Below, in pieces: positions 8,883 through 18,125 of a stretch of 64,000 bases of DNA. How positions within the stretch are numbered: position 1 is the stretch's first letter; every line of letters begins with the position of its first letter. The notes beneath the pieces are model-generated. The model did no database searches and was not told the origin of the DNA. It saw nothing but the letters and a program-made list of their open reading frames with translations. Source of the DNA: Clavibacter sp. VKM Ac-2872 (GTDB lineage: Bacteria > Actinomycetota > Actinomycetes > Actinomycetales > Microbacteriaceae); assembly GCF_015351105.1 (NCBI RefSeq), contig NZ_JADKRR010000001.1, positions 248,001 through 312,000 of the forward strand, in the 5' to 3' direction. Position numbers and translations under genes: made by a program.

Positions 8883-9625
8883 GCGACGGTCACCGACACT
8901 CCCTTGTCCGCGAGGCCCTGCGACACCCGCTCGTGCGGGGCGGCCTCGGTGATCAGCTGCGTCAACGACGCGGTGGGGGCGACACGGCCGGCGCCGGTGC
9001 CCGGGAACTTGGAGGAGTCGGCGAGCACCGTGACCCGGTCGCTCATCTCGGCCATCGCGCGCTTGATGGGCACCTGGGCCATCGTCGTGTCGCGCAGGTC
9101 GCCGTTGTCGGCGATGCCGCTCACGCCCACGAACGCGTGGTCGGCGTGCAGCATCCGCAGGCTCTCGGCCGTGAGCGGGCCCGACACCGAGCGGTAGACC
9201 GGATCCCAGTCGCCCGGCAGCAGGATGAGCCGCACGCTCCTGTCGTCCCGGAGCACGTCGAACGCGGCGACGTTCGCGGTGATGACGGTGAGGGTCCGGC
9301 CGCGCAGCTGCTCGGCGAGGTGCAGCGTGGTGGTGCCGATGTCGAGCACGACCGACTGGCCGTCCTGGATCTGCGCCGCCGCGGTCCGCGCGATGCGCTC
9401 CTTGGCCTCGCGGTTGACCTGCTCGACCTCGGCGAAGGGCGCGTCGACCTCGACGAGCACGGCGCCGCCGTGGGTGCGCCGGAGCGCGCCCTGCCCGTCG
9501 AGGCGGGCCAGGTCGCGGCGGATGGTCGCGTCGCTCGTGCCGGCCGCCTCGGCGAGCTCGGCGACCGTGGCGCTGCGGGTGGCGCGCAACCGGTCGAGGA
9601 TCACGAACTCTCGGGCGTCTCTCAT
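8879..9625 (-). CDS. DeoR-family sugar-responsive repressor
   Basis: A 248-residue protein. The N-terminal helix-turn-helix (residues 15-55) includes ATVAELAEAAGTSDATIRRDL. It is followed by GALRRTHGGAVLV and the C-terminal DeoRC effector domain (LDIGTTTLHLAEQL, VGVSGIADNGDL). DeoR-type repressors usually sense a phosphorylated sugar. It is the first gene of the minus-strand GH4-GH38 unit and diverges from the PfkB-ABC-NagB-GH2 unit, so it probably controls both. The 200-base gap holds a perfect CCATGTG-CT-CACATGG palindrome and TGAACA direct repeats as operator candidates. Confidence 0.88.
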   Translation of the reverse strand: MRDAREFVILDRLRATRSATVAELAEAAGTSDATIRRDLARLDGQGALRRTHGGAVLVEVDAPFAEVEQVNREAKERIARTAAAQIQDGQSVVLDIGTTTLHLAEQLRGRTLTVITANVAAFDVLRDDRSVRLILLPGDWDPVYRSVSGPLTAESLRMLHADHAFVGVSGIADNGDLRDTTMAQVPIKRAMAEMSDRVTVLADSSKFPGTGAGRVAPTASLTQLITEAAPHERVSQGLADKGVSVTVA

Positions 9626-9687
9626 GAAGTGAACATTAGCGCGCAGGATCAGTCAGAAACAATCTCGTAATGAACAAGGTCTTCCAT

Positions 9688-9703
9688 CCATGTGCTCACA
9701 TGG
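9688..9703. promoter_or_regulatory. Perfect palindrome in the divergent promoter region
   Basis: CCATGTG and CACATGG are separated by CT. The site lies 63 bases upstream of the DeoR start and 123 bases upstream of the PfkB start. TGAACA also occurs twice as a direct repeat (9630-9635, 9671-9676), a layout seen for DeoR regulators. Which element is used cannot be decided from sequence. Confidence 0.4.
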
Positions 9704-9825
9704 GCTAGAAACGTCACTACCGGTCGGAGCCCACCTCGACCGCGTCCTCCGGCAGCGTCGCCGTCGGCGGACCGCCCACCACCCGCCGTCTCCGCACGGC
9801 GCGATCCCGAGAAGCCGAGGTCCCC

Positions 9826-10830
9826 GTGCCCGCAGCACCCCGCCCCGAGCGGCCAGCAGGCCTGCTGGTCGTCGGACAGCTGTTCGCGGACGTCGTGTTC
9901 GGCGACCTGCCGAGCGGTCCCCGTCCCGGCCACGAGATCTGGACGTCGTCCTTCGGCCACGGCCCCGGCGGCATCGCCAACTTCGCCGTCGCCGGCGCGC
10001 GCCTCGGCGTGCCCACCGTCCTCGCGGCCGCCGTGGGCGTCGACCCGTTCTCCCGCCTCGTGCGCGCCCAGCTCGCCGCGGAGGGCGTCGCCCTCGACCA
10101 CCTCGTCACGCTGGACGACTGGGCCCTGCCCGTCACGGCGTCGCTCGGCTACGACGACGACCGCGCCATGGTCACGGGCGGCGTCGCCTGTCCGCTCACC
10201 TCCGACGAGCTCGTGCCGGGCGCGATCCCGGCCGTCGCCGCGGCGCTCGTGCACCTGGATCCCCACCGCGCCTCCTGGGTCGGCCGGGCTGCCGCCGCGG
10301 GCACCGACGTCTACGCCGACGTCGGCTGGGACCCGTCCGAGCGGTGGGACCCGGCCATCCTCGAGCAGCTCGACGAGTGCCACGCCTTCCTCCCCAACGA
10401 GCTCGAGGCCGTCGCCTACACGGGCGCCGGCTCCCCGGTCGAGGCCGCCCGGGCGCTCGGGGCGCGCGTGCCGCTCAGCGTCGTCACCTCCGGATCCCGC
10501 GGCGTCGTCGCCGTCGACTCCGCCCGCGGCGAGGAGGTCGTCCGCCCGCCGCTCGCCGTGCGCGCGGTCGACGCGACCGGCGCGGGCGACGTCTTCGGCG
10601 CATCGCTCGCCGCCTCCGCCCGCGCGCCGTGGTCGCTCACCGAGCGCGTGGACTTCGCGTGCCTGGTGGCGGGGATCACGGTCACCCGCCCCGGCGGCGC
10701 GGCCGGCGCCCCGCGGCTCGACGAGCTCGTGCCGTGGCTGCGCGCGCACCCCGAGGCCGCCGAGCCCGGCCGCTACGACTACCTCGTCGACGCCCTCTCC
10801 CATCCCGAGGCGGCCCGCCTGCTCGCCTGA
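9826..10830 (+). CDS. PfkB-family sugar kinase
   Basis: A 334-residue ribokinase/PfkB-type kinase starting at a GTG with a purine-rich site upstream. GHGPGGIANFAVAGARLG near residue 45 is the first family signature. DATGAGDVFGASL near residue 250 is the second and contains the catalytic base Asp255. It should phosphorylate a sugar released in the cytoplasm by the neighbouring glycosidases. With a glucosamine-6-phosphate-deaminase-like gene in the same unit, an amino sugar or mannose/fructose type substrate is plausible but not proven. It heads a six-gene rightward unit. Confidence 0.82.
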   Translation: MPAAPRPERPAGLLVVGQLFADVVFGDLPSGPRPGHEIWTSSFGHGPGGIANFAVAGARLGVPTVLAAAVGVDPFSRLVRAQLAAEGVALDHLVTLDDWALPVTASLGYDDDRAMVTGGVACPLTSDELVPGAIPAVAAALVHLDPHRASWVGRAAAAGTDVYADVGWDPSERWDPAILEQLDECHAFLPNELEAVAYTGAGSPVEAARALGARVPLSVVTSGSRGVVAVDSARGEEVVRPPLAVRAVDATGAGDVFGASLAASARAPWSLTERVDFACLVAGITVTRPGGAAGAPRLDELVPWLRAHPEAAEPGRYDYLVDALSHPEAARLLA

Positions 10831-10910
10831 GCTGTCCGCCCGCTCCTCCCCTGATCCCCCTCCTCCCGTCCGCTCCGAACGATCTGTCCCTCACCGAATC
10901 GAGAACCACC

Positions 10911-12197
10911 ATGTCCATCCCCTCCGCCCGCCGCGCTCGCGCCCGGCGCATCGTCGTCGGCGTCGCGACCCTCGCGCTCCTCGCGCCGGTCCTCGCCTCC
11001 TGCTCGTCGTCGTCGGGCTCCTCGGCGGGCGGCCAGCTCGACCTCTGGATCTGGCCGGACGGCCTCAGCCAGACGGTGCTCGACAAGGTGCCTGCCGAGG
11101 TGCCCGGCACGACGCTCAACGTCTCCACCATCGGCGGCGACTTCAAGCAGAAGCTCGTGACCACCTTCACGGGCCGCTCGGGCCTCCCGTCCGTCACGGG
11201 CGTCAAGGGCGAGGACATGCCGTACTTCCTCAGCGAGGACGGTCTCTTCGAGGACCTCGACACGCTGGGCGCCAAGGACGTCACCGACCAGTACCCGGCG
11301 TGGAAGCTGAAGGAGGCGACCACGAAGGACGGCCAGCTCATCGGCCTCCCCATCGACATCGGCCCCACGGCCCTCTACTACCGCGCGGACGTGTTCAAGA
11401 AGGCCGGCCTGCCGAGCGAGCCGGCCGACGTCGCCGCCGCGACCGCCACGTGGGACGACTACTTCGCGTTCGGCAAGAAGCTCAAGGCGGCGACCGGCGG
11501 CGCCATCTTCGTGGACGCGTCCGACGTCTTCACCAAGTCGCTCGGCCAGGGCACCACCCGCTTCGTCGACGAGGACGGGAACTTCACGGGCGACAGCGAC
11601 ACCGTCAAGACCGCCTGGGATCGCGCCGTGCTCGCCTGGAAGGACGGCCTCACCGCGAACGTCACCGACGGCAGCCCGGACTGGGCATCGGCCATCAGCA
11701 ACGGATCCCTCCCCGCGCTCCTCGGCGCCTCCTGGTACCAGGCCGACCTCAAGAGCGCGACCGCGGACACCTCGGGCGACTGGCGCGTGGCGCCCATGCC
11801 CGGCGGCCCGGCCAACATCGGCGGCTCGTTCCTCTCCATCCCCTCCGGCACCAAGGACCCGCAGGCGGCCTTCGCCGTGATCAAGGACGTGCTGAGCGAG
11901 GACAACCAGGTCACCGCGTACGCCGACAAGGGCATCTTCCCGTCGGCCACCGCCACCTACGACTCCCCGGAGCTGCAGAAGGGCGACGACTTCTTCGGCG
12001 GCCAGTCCACCGTCGGGATCTTCGCCGACGCCGCGTCGAAGATGCCCACGGCCTACACGAGCCCCTACGACAACCAGGTGCAGGCCTCGTTCGTCACCGA
12101 GCTGCAGAACGTGACGTCGCTCGGCAAGGACCCCGACCAGGCCTGGACCGACGCCGTCGCCGCCGGTGAGGCCGCCCTGAAGACCGCCAAGCAGTGA
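10911..12197 (+). CDS. ABC sugar transporter substrate-binding lipoprotein
   Basis: A 428-residue extracellular solute-binding protein of the family 1 (maltose-binding-like) class. The N-terminus has a basic stretch, a hydrophobic core and the lipobox VLAS-C, with lipidated Cys31. The body has typical features (LDLWIWPDG at the start of the mature part, GLPIDIGPTALYYRADVFKKAGL). It should capture an oligosaccharide at the membrane surface for the two permeases that follow. The start of the first permease overlaps this stop (GTGA). No ATPase gene is present, so it probably uses a shared MsiK/MalK-type ATPase encoded elsewhere. Confidence 0.88.
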   Translation: MSIPSARRARARRIVVGVATLALLAPVLASCSSSSGSSAGGQLDLWIWPDGLSQTVLDKVPAEVPGTTLNVSTIGGDFKQKLVTTFTGRSGLPSVTGVKGEDMPYFLSEDGLFEDLDTLGAKDVTDQYPAWKLKEATTKDGQLIGLPIDIGPTALYYRADVFKKAGLPSEPADVAAATATWDDYFAFGKKLKAATGGAIFVDASDVFTKSLGQGTTRFVDEDGNFTGDSDTVKTAWDRAVLAWKDGLTANVTDGSPDWASAISNGSLPALLGASWYQADLKSATADTSGDWRVAPMPGGPANIGGSFLSIPSGTKDPQAAFAVIKDVLSEDNQVTAYADKGIFPSATATYDSPELQKGDDFFGGQSTVGIFADAASKMPTAYTSPYDNQVQASFVTELQNVTSLGKDPDQAWTDAVAAGEAALKTAKQ

Positions 12198-13192
12198 TCC
12201 CCGTCGCCGTCCGCCCGGGAGGGCGCCCGCCCGCGCCCTCCCGGGCGGGCGCGGGCACCCGCGGGCTCCGCCGCACGTGGCCGTACTACGTCGCCATCGC
12301 GCCGTTCTTCGTGCTGTTCGCGATCTTCGGCCTGTTCCCCGCGCTCTACTCGCTCGTGCTCTCGTTCCAGGACTGGAACGGGCTCGGCACGGCCAAGTGG
12401 GTGGGGCTCGCGAACTTCCAGGCCCTCGCGGCCGACGGCACGTTCTGGCTGTCGATCAAGAACACGCTCATCATCTTCGCCCTGTCGACGTTCCCCATGA
12501 TGGCGATCGCCGTGGTCGTCGCGGCCATGCTCAACTCGGCGAAGCGGCTCAGCACGTTCTACAAGATCAGCTACTTCGTGCCGAACGTGACCAGCGTGGT
12601 CGCGATGGCGGTGCTCTTCGGATCCATCTTCGGCGACAGCTTCGGGCTCGTGAACGCGGGCCTCCGCGCGATCGGGCTCGACGGGGTCGCGTGGCTCTCG
12701 ACGCCGTGGGCCATCCAGGTGACCATCGCGATCCTCATCACGTACCAGTGGACCGGCTACAACGCGATCATCTTCCTCGCGGGCATGCAGGCCATCGGCA
12801 CCGAGGTGTACGAGGCCGCCAAGCTCGACGGCGCGGGGGCCATCCGCACCTTCTGGTCGGTGACGCTGCCGCTCCTGCGCCCCACGATCCTCTTCGTGCT
12901 GGTGGTCTCGACCATCACGGGCCTGCAGAGCTTCACCGAGGCGCAGGTGCTCACGGCCTCCTCCAGCACGACGAACCCGAACTCGGGCGGCGCGGGCCAG
13001 GCCGGCCTCACGACCGTCCTGTACTTCTACCAGCAGGCCTTCAACTACAACCGCTTCGGCTACGGCGCCGCCATCGCGTGGGGCGTGTTCCTGCTCGTGG
13101 TGATCTTCTCCATCATCAGCTTCCGGCTCGGGTCGGAGAAGAAGGAGAAGGTCGTGCGGGCGCCCGGCACGAGGAAGGGGCACCGCGCATGA
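12194..13192 (+). CDS. ABC sugar transporter permease (MalF type)
   Basis: A 332-residue inner-membrane permease starting at a GTG that overlaps the upstream stop. It has about six hydrophobic spans, the first at residues 30-52 (YYVAIAPFFVLFAIFGLFPAL). The cytoplasmic EAA loop, YEAAKLDGAGAIRTFWSVTL followed by PLLRP, docks the ATPase. It forms the membrane channel together with the next gene, whose ATG overlaps this stop (ATGA). Confidence 0.9.
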   Translation: MIPVAVRPGGRPPAPSRAGAGTRGLRRTWPYYVAIAPFFVLFAIFGLFPALYSLVLSFQDWNGLGTAKWVGLANFQALAADGTFWLSIKNTLIIFALSTFPMMAIAVVVAAMLNSAKRLSTFYKISYFVPNVTSVVAMAVLFGSIFGDSFGLVNAGLRAIGLDGVAWLSTPWAIQVTIAILITYQWTGYNAIIFLAGMQAIGTEVYEAAKLDGAGAIRTFWSVTLPLLRPTILFVLVVSTITGLQSFTEAQVLTASSSTTNPNSGGAGQAGLTTVLYFYQQAFNYNRFGYGAAIAWGVFLLVVIFSIISFRLGSEKKEKVVRAPGTRKGHRA

Positions 13193-14112
13193 GCGCCACC
13201 GTCCACGCCGCGGGATCCGCCGCGACCCGCGTCGCCGATCGGGCCCCCGGCAGCGCGCGCGCCGACCGCACCGGCCGGCCCGCGGGTCGTCGCCAGCTGC
13301 CGCCCGGCCGGGTGATCCTGCACGGCATCCTGTTCGCCGGATCCATCGTCAGCCTCTTCCCGCTGTACTGGCTCGTCGTGATGGCGAGCAACACCACGAG
13401 CGACATCTACAAGTCGCCGCCCGTGCTCGTGCCGGGGCCGTACCTGTGGGACAACATCCAGGCCGTGTTCCGCACGATCGACTTCGGCGGCTCGCTGATG
13501 AACACCGTGATCGTCGCGGTCTCCGTGACGGTGCTCGTGCTGTTCTTCGACTCGATCGCGGCGTTCACGTTCGCGAAGTACGAGTTCCCGGGTCGTCGGG
13601 CGCTGTTCGCGCTCCTGCTCGTGACCTTCATGCTGCCCGCGCAGCTGTCGGTGATCCCGCAGTTCGTCACGATGATCAACCTCGGCTGGGTCGGCCAGCT
13701 GCAGGCGCTCATCGTGCCGGCCGCGGCGAACGCGTTCGGCATCTTCTGGCTGCGGCAGTTCATCATCTCGAGCGTGCCGGACGAGCTCATCGACGCCGCC
13801 CGCATCGACGGCGCCGGGTTCTTCCGGCAGTACCTCACGGTGTGCCTGCCGCTCATCCGGCCGGGCCTCGGGTTCCTCGGGATCTTCACGTTCATCGCCG
13901 CGTGGAACGACTACCTCTGGCCGCTCATCGTCCTCAACGACCCGGGCACGCTCACGCTGCAGGTGGCGATGAGCCAGCTGAACAGCGCCCACGGCAAGGA
14001 CTACGGCATGGTCATGGCGGGCGCGCTGCTCGCGGTGATCCCGCTGATCGTCGTGTTCCTCATCGGCGCGAAGCAGTTCATCGGCGACATCGCGAAGAGC
14101 GCGCTGAAGTGA
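13189..14112 (+). CDS. ABC sugar transporter permease (MalG type)
   Basis: A 307-residue permease with a basic 40-residue leader, then six likely membrane spans from about residue 41 (VILHGILFAGSIVSLFPLYW). The EAA loop reads DAARIDGAGFFRQYLTVCLP followed by LIRPG, typical of the MalG/AraQ class. It pairs with the preceding MalF-type permease. Its stop is overlapped by the GTG of the deaminase gene, so transport and catabolism are translationally coupled. Confidence 0.9.
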   Translation: MSATVHAAGSAATRVADRAPGSARADRTGRPAGRRQLPPGRVILHGILFAGSIVSLFPLYWLVVMASNTTSDIYKSPPVLVPGPYLWDNIQAVFRTIDFGGSLMNTVIVAVSVTVLVLFFDSIAAFTFAKYEFPGRRALFALLLVTFMLPAQLSVIPQFVTMINLGWVGQLQALIVPAAANAFGIFWLRQFIISSVPDELIDAARIDGAGFFRQYLTVCLPLIRPGLGFLGIFTFIAAWNDYLWPLIVLNDPGTLTLQVAMSQLNSAHGKDYGMVMAGALLAVIPLIVVFLIGAKQFIGDIAKSALK

Positions 14113-14882
14113 CGGCCGCCTCGGCGCGCGCGCCCCGCATCACGGCCGTGGACGACACGGCCGCGCTCGGGGTCGCCGCGGCCGACGTGGTGCAGGCGTT
14201 CCTCGGGGAGGACCCGGCCGGCGTGCTCGGCGTCGCGACCGGATCCAGCCCCGAGCCGCTCTACGCCGAGCTCGCCCGGCGGCACCGGGAGCGCGGCCTC
14301 GTCACCGACGGGCTCTCGCTCGTGGCGCTCGACGAGTACGTGGGGCTCCCGCCCGGGCACCCGCAGTCGTACCGCGCGTTCGTGGGGGCGCGCATCGCCG
14401 AACCGCTCGGCGTGCCGAGCGCGCGCGTGATCGTGCCCGACGGCTCCGCGGCCGACCCGCACGCGGCCGCGGCCGAGCACGAGCAGCGGATCCGACGGCT
14501 CGGCGGCGCCGGCCTCCAGATCGTCGGCATCGGCGCCAACGGGCACCTCGGCTTCAACGAGCCGGACTCGCCGTTCGACGGGGTCAGCCGCGTGGTGCGC
14601 CTCGCCGAGGGCACCCGGCGCGACAACGCGCGGTACTTCGGCGGGGTCCCCGCGCGCGTGCCGACCCACGCCATCACGCAGGGCATCGCGACGATCATGT
14701 CGGCGGGCCGGATCCTCCTCGTCGCCTCGGGCGCGCGGAAGGCCGACGCGCTCGCCGCGGCGCTCTCCGGACCGGTCACGGAGCGGGTGCCCGCGTCGAT
14801 CCTGCAGCGGCACCCGCGCGTGACCGTCGTCGCCGACCGGGCCGCGCTCGCGGCGCTCGCCGGCCTCTCGGCGCTCGCCTGA
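14109..14882 (+). CDS. nagB: Glucosamine-6-phosphate deaminase (NagB-like)
   Basis: A 257-residue protein of the NagB/SugarP isomerase superfamily, starting at a GTG that overlaps the permease stop. The motifs follow NagB: ATGSSPEPLYAEL (phosphate loop), ALDEYVG with the catalytic Asp, and GIGANGHLGFNEP with the ring-opening His. The expected reaction is glucosamine-6-phosphate to fructose-6-phosphate plus ammonia. Its place between a sugar importer and a GH2 glycosidase suggests that the imported glycan contains an amino sugar. No NagA deacetylase gene is seen in the window. Confidence 0.82.
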   Translation: MTAASARAPRITAVDDTAALGVAAADVVQAFLGEDPAGVLGVATGSSPEPLYAELARRHRERGLVTDGLSLVALDEYVGLPPGHPQSYRAFVGARIAEPLGVPSARVIVPDGSAADPHAAAAEHEQRIRRLGGAGLQIVGIGANGHLGFNEPDSPFDGVSRVVRLAEGTRRDNARYFGGVPARVPTHAITQGIATIMSAGRILLVASGARKADALAAALSGPVTERVPASILQRHPRVTVVADRAALAALAGLSALA

Positions 14883-14946
14883 CCGCCGCCGTCCCGCCCC
14901 CCGCCGCCACCCGCGCCTCGGCGCCCCACCAGCACCGGAGACCCGC

Positions 14947-17937
14947 ATGTCCCACCTCGACGACGTCGCCCCCGGATCCGCCTCGAGGCTGCCGCCGCGG
15001 GCCCGGTTCGCGACCGACGCGCCCGTCCTCCCGCTCGACGGCGACTGGCGGTTCCGCCTGCTGCCGGCGGCGCCGGTCGACGACGCCAGCCGGGCGCCCG
15101 ACGTCGCGGATCCGACCCTCGACGACGCCGCGCTCGACGCGGCCGGCTGGACGACGCTGCCCGTCCCCTCGCACTGGGTGCTGCACGGACACGGATCGCC
15201 CGCGTACACGAACCTGCAGTACCCCTTCCCCATCGACCCGCCGCACGTGCCCGACGCGAACCCGACCGGCGAGCACCGACGCGCGTTCACGCTGCCCGGC
15301 TCGTTCGCGGACGCCGCGCGCGTGCTGCTGCGCACCGACGGGATCGAGGGGCTCGCCACGTTCTGGGTGAACGGCGTCGAGGCGGGCTGGACCACGGGCA
15401 GCCGCCTCACGACCGAGATCGACGTGACGGAGCTGCTCGTGCCGGGCGAGAACGTGCTCGGGATCCGGGTGCACCAGTGGTCGGCCGCCTCCTACCTCGA
15501 GGACCAGGACCAGTGGTGGCTGCCCGGCATCTTCCGGCCGGTCGAGCTGCTCGCCCGGCCCGCCGGCGCCCTCGACGACGTGCGGGTGCGGGCCGACCGG
15601 GACCCGGCCGACGGATCCGGGCGCCTCGTCGTGGAGGTGGACGGCGCGTTCCCCGTCGTGGTGCGCGTGCCGGAGCTGGGGATCCACGTGACGTGGGAGA
15701 CCCCGGCCGACGTCGCGCCCATCGCCGTCCCCGCCGTCGACGCGTGGAGCGCCGAGCGCCCGCGCCTGTACGACGCGACCGTGTCGTCGCCCGGCGAGAC
15801 GGCCTCGCTGCGGATCGGGTTCCGCACGGTGCGCATCGACGGCGACGCGCTGCTCGTCGACGGCCGCCGCCTCACCTTCCGCGGCGTGAACCGGCACGAG
15901 TCGCACCCCGAGCGCGGGCGCGTGTTCGACGAGGCCGAGGCGCGCGCCGACCTCGAGCTGATGAAGCGGCACGGCGTGAACGCCATCCGCACCTCCCACT
16001 ACCCGCCGCACCCGCGCCTGATCGACATCGCCGACGAGCTCGGCTTCTGGGTCGTGCTCGAGTGCGACCTCGAGACGCACGGCTTCTGGGACGTCGAGTG
16101 GCGGGACAACCCCTCCGACGACCCGCGCTGGCGCGACGCGTACCTCGACCGCATCGCGCGCACGGTGGGCCGCGACCGGAACCACCCGTCCATCGTGATG
16201 TGGTCGCTCGGCAACGAGTCCGGCACCGGGCGCAACATCGCGGCCATGTCGGCGTGGGTCAGGCGCGCGGATCCCACCCGTCCCGTGCACTACGAGGGCG
16301 ACCTCACGGGCGAGCACACCGACGTCTACTCGCGCATGTACCCGACGCTCGAGGAGATCGACTCGGTGTGCGGCACGCCCGTCGCGAGCATCCACGAGAC
16401 CACGGGCGCGACGGGGGCGAAGCAGCGCGCGAAGCCCTTCATCCTGTGCGAGTACGGGCACGCGATGGGCAACGGGCCCGGATCCCTCGCCGACTACGAG
16501 GACGCCATCGACCGCTGGCCGCGCCTGCACGGCGGCTTCGTCTGGGAGTGGCGCGACCACGGGCTGCTCGCGCGCACGGCCGACGGGCGCCCCTTCCACG
16601 CGTACGGCGGCGACTTCGGCGAGCCCGTGCACGACGGCCCGTTCGTGATGGACGGCCTGCTGCTCTCCGACGGCACGCCCACGCCCGGCCTCGCCGAGCT
16701 CGCCGCGGTCATCGCGCCCGTGCGGGTGCGCGTCGCGGACGACGGATCCGGCGTGCGCGTCGAGAACCGGCGGCACTCCGCGTCCACCGACGACGTCGAC
16801 CTGGTCTGGATCCTCGCCCACGACGGCAGGCCCGTCGCCCGCGGGATCCTCGAGCACGCGCCCCTCGCCGCTGGCGACGCCGCGACGATCCCGCTGCCCG
16901 CCGAGGCGCGCGCCGCCGGGCACGCCGAGGAGGCGCACCTGACCGTGCAGGTGGTCACGCGGCACGACGCGCCCTGGGCCGAGGCGGGGCACGTCGTGTC
17001 GTCGCACCAGGCCCTCGTGCGCGACCGGCCCGCGACCCGGCCGCGTCCCGCCGGACGCTGGCGGGGGGACGCGCTCGGCGTCGGCACCTTCGACGCGCGC
17101 GGCGACCTCGTCGCGTGGGGCGGCCTGCGGGTGCGCGGTCCACGGCTCGAGCTGTGGCGCGCACCCACCGAGAACGACCGGGGGGCCGGCCAGGGGTCCT
17201 ACGAGCTGGCCGAGCCCGAGCTCACGCGCGGCCGCGGCGCCGAGGAGACCCCGCCGTCGGCCGACCGCTGGCGCGATCGCGGGCTGCACCGGCTCACGCA
17301 CCGGCTCCTCGGCGCGACCCGCACGGCGGACGGCCTCGAGACGCGGATGCGCGTGCAGGCCGCGCACTCCGGTGCCGGCGTCGACGTCGCCTTCCGCTGG
17401 ACCGCGACCGATCGCGGCCTGCTGCTCGCCACCGAGGTCGTGCCGTTCGGCGCGTGGGACTGCACGTGGCCGCGGGTCGGCGTGCGGATCGACCTGCCGG
17501 GCGCGCTCGCGGAGCACCCCGTCAGCTGGCACGGCACGGGCCCGGGGGAGGCGTACGCCGACAGCCGCACCGCCGTGCGCGTCGGCCGCTTCGCGTCGAC
17601 CGTCGACGGCCTCCGGGTCGCCTACGCCCGCCCGCAGGAGACGGGCCACCGCCCGGAGCTCCGCTCGCTCGTGATCGGCGACGGGTGCACGACCCCGCTC
17701 ACCGTGACGACCGTGCCCGACGCCGCCGGCCACCGCGCGGGCTTCCAGCTCTCCCGCTGGACCCCGCAGCAGATGACCGACGTCGGCCACCCGCACGAGC
17801 TGCCCGCCTCCGACGGGCTGCACCTGTTCCTCGACGACGCCCAGCACGGCCTCGGATCCCGCGCGTGCGGCCCCGACGTGCTCCCGCGGCACGCGCTGTG
17901 GCCGTCGCTGCGCACGTGGGAGGTGCTGCTGGGGTAA
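14947..17937 (+). CDS. GH2 beta-galactosidase (LacZ-like)
   Basis: A 996-residue protein, close to LacZ length, with the full domain order: jelly-roll start (LDGDWRFRLLPAAP), immunoglobulin-like middle domain, TIM-barrel and C-terminal beta-sandwich. FRGVNRHESHPERGR is a family motif. GNESGTG carries the acid/base Glu424, and FILCEYGHAMGNGPG carries the nucleophile Glu502. There is no signal peptide, so it should cleave imported beta-galactosides (or related glycans) in the cytoplasm. It is the last gene of the PfkB-ABC-NagB unit, 64 bases after nagB. Beta-galactosidase is favoured over beta-mannosidase or glucuronidase by the LacZ-like motifs. Confidence 0.85.
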   Translation: MSHLDDVAPGSASRLPPRARFATDAPVLPLDGDWRFRLLPAAPVDDASRAPDVADPTLDDAALDAAGWTTLPVPSHWVLHGHGSPAYTNLQYPFPIDPPHVPDANPTGEHRRAFTLPGSFADAARVLLRTDGIEGLATFWVNGVEAGWTTGSRLTTEIDVTELLVPGENVLGIRVHQWSAASYLEDQDQWWLPGIFRPVELLARPAGALDDVRVRADRDPADGSGRLVVEVDGAFPVVVRVPELGIHVTWETPADVAPIAVPAVDAWSAERPRLYDATVSSPGETASLRIGFRTVRIDGDALLVDGRRLTFRGVNRHESHPERGRVFDEAEARADLELMKRHGVNAIRTSHYPPHPRLIDIADELGFWVVLECDLETHGFWDVEWRDNPSDDPRWRDAYLDRIARTVGRDRNHPSIVMWSLGNESGTGRNIAAMSAWVRRADPTRPVHYEGDLTGEHTDVYSRMYPTLEEIDSVCGTPVASIHETTGATGAKQRAKPFILCEYGHAMGNGPGSLADYEDAIDRWPRLHGGFVWEWRDHGLLARTADGRPFHAYGGDFGEPVHDGPFVMDGLLLSDGTPTPGLAELAAVIAPVRVRVADDGSGVRVENRRHSASTDDVDLVWILAHDGRPVARGILEHAPLAAGDAATIPLPAEARAAGHAEEAHLTVQVVTRHDAPWAEAGHVVSSHQALVRDRPATRPRPAGRWRGDALGVGTFDARGDLVAWGGLRVRGPRLELWRAPTENDRGAGQGSYELAEPELTRGRGAEETPPSADRWRDRGLHRLTHRLLGATRTADGLETRMRVQAAHSGAGVDVAFRWTATDRGLLLATEVVPFGAWDCTWPRVGVRIDLPGALAEHPVSWHGTGPGEAYADSRTAVRVGRFASTVDGLRVAYARPQETGHRPELRSLVIGDGCTTPLTVTTVPDAAGHRAGFQLSRWTPQQMTDVGHPHELPASDGLHLFLDDAQHGLGSRACGPDVLPRHALWPSLRTWEVLLG

Positions 17938-18125
17938 CGATGCCGGCGGCGCCGTCCTCGAGGCGCGAGAGCGCGACGAGTCATCGCACGTCCCGCCGTC
18001 GGAGGCCGCGCTCCGGCGCGCTGTCCGGGAACCGCGGGCGCCGTGAGCATCGAGGGGACGCCCACCCGCCGCCGCTAGGCTCCATGCGCGCGCATGGAAC
18101 TGATCCGTGCGAGAAGGAGCACCCC

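Noticed and set aside
14776-17892. A 1038-codon minus-strand frame opposite the GH2 gene
   Set aside because: Low-complexity shadow; the plus strand has all GH2 motifs in order.
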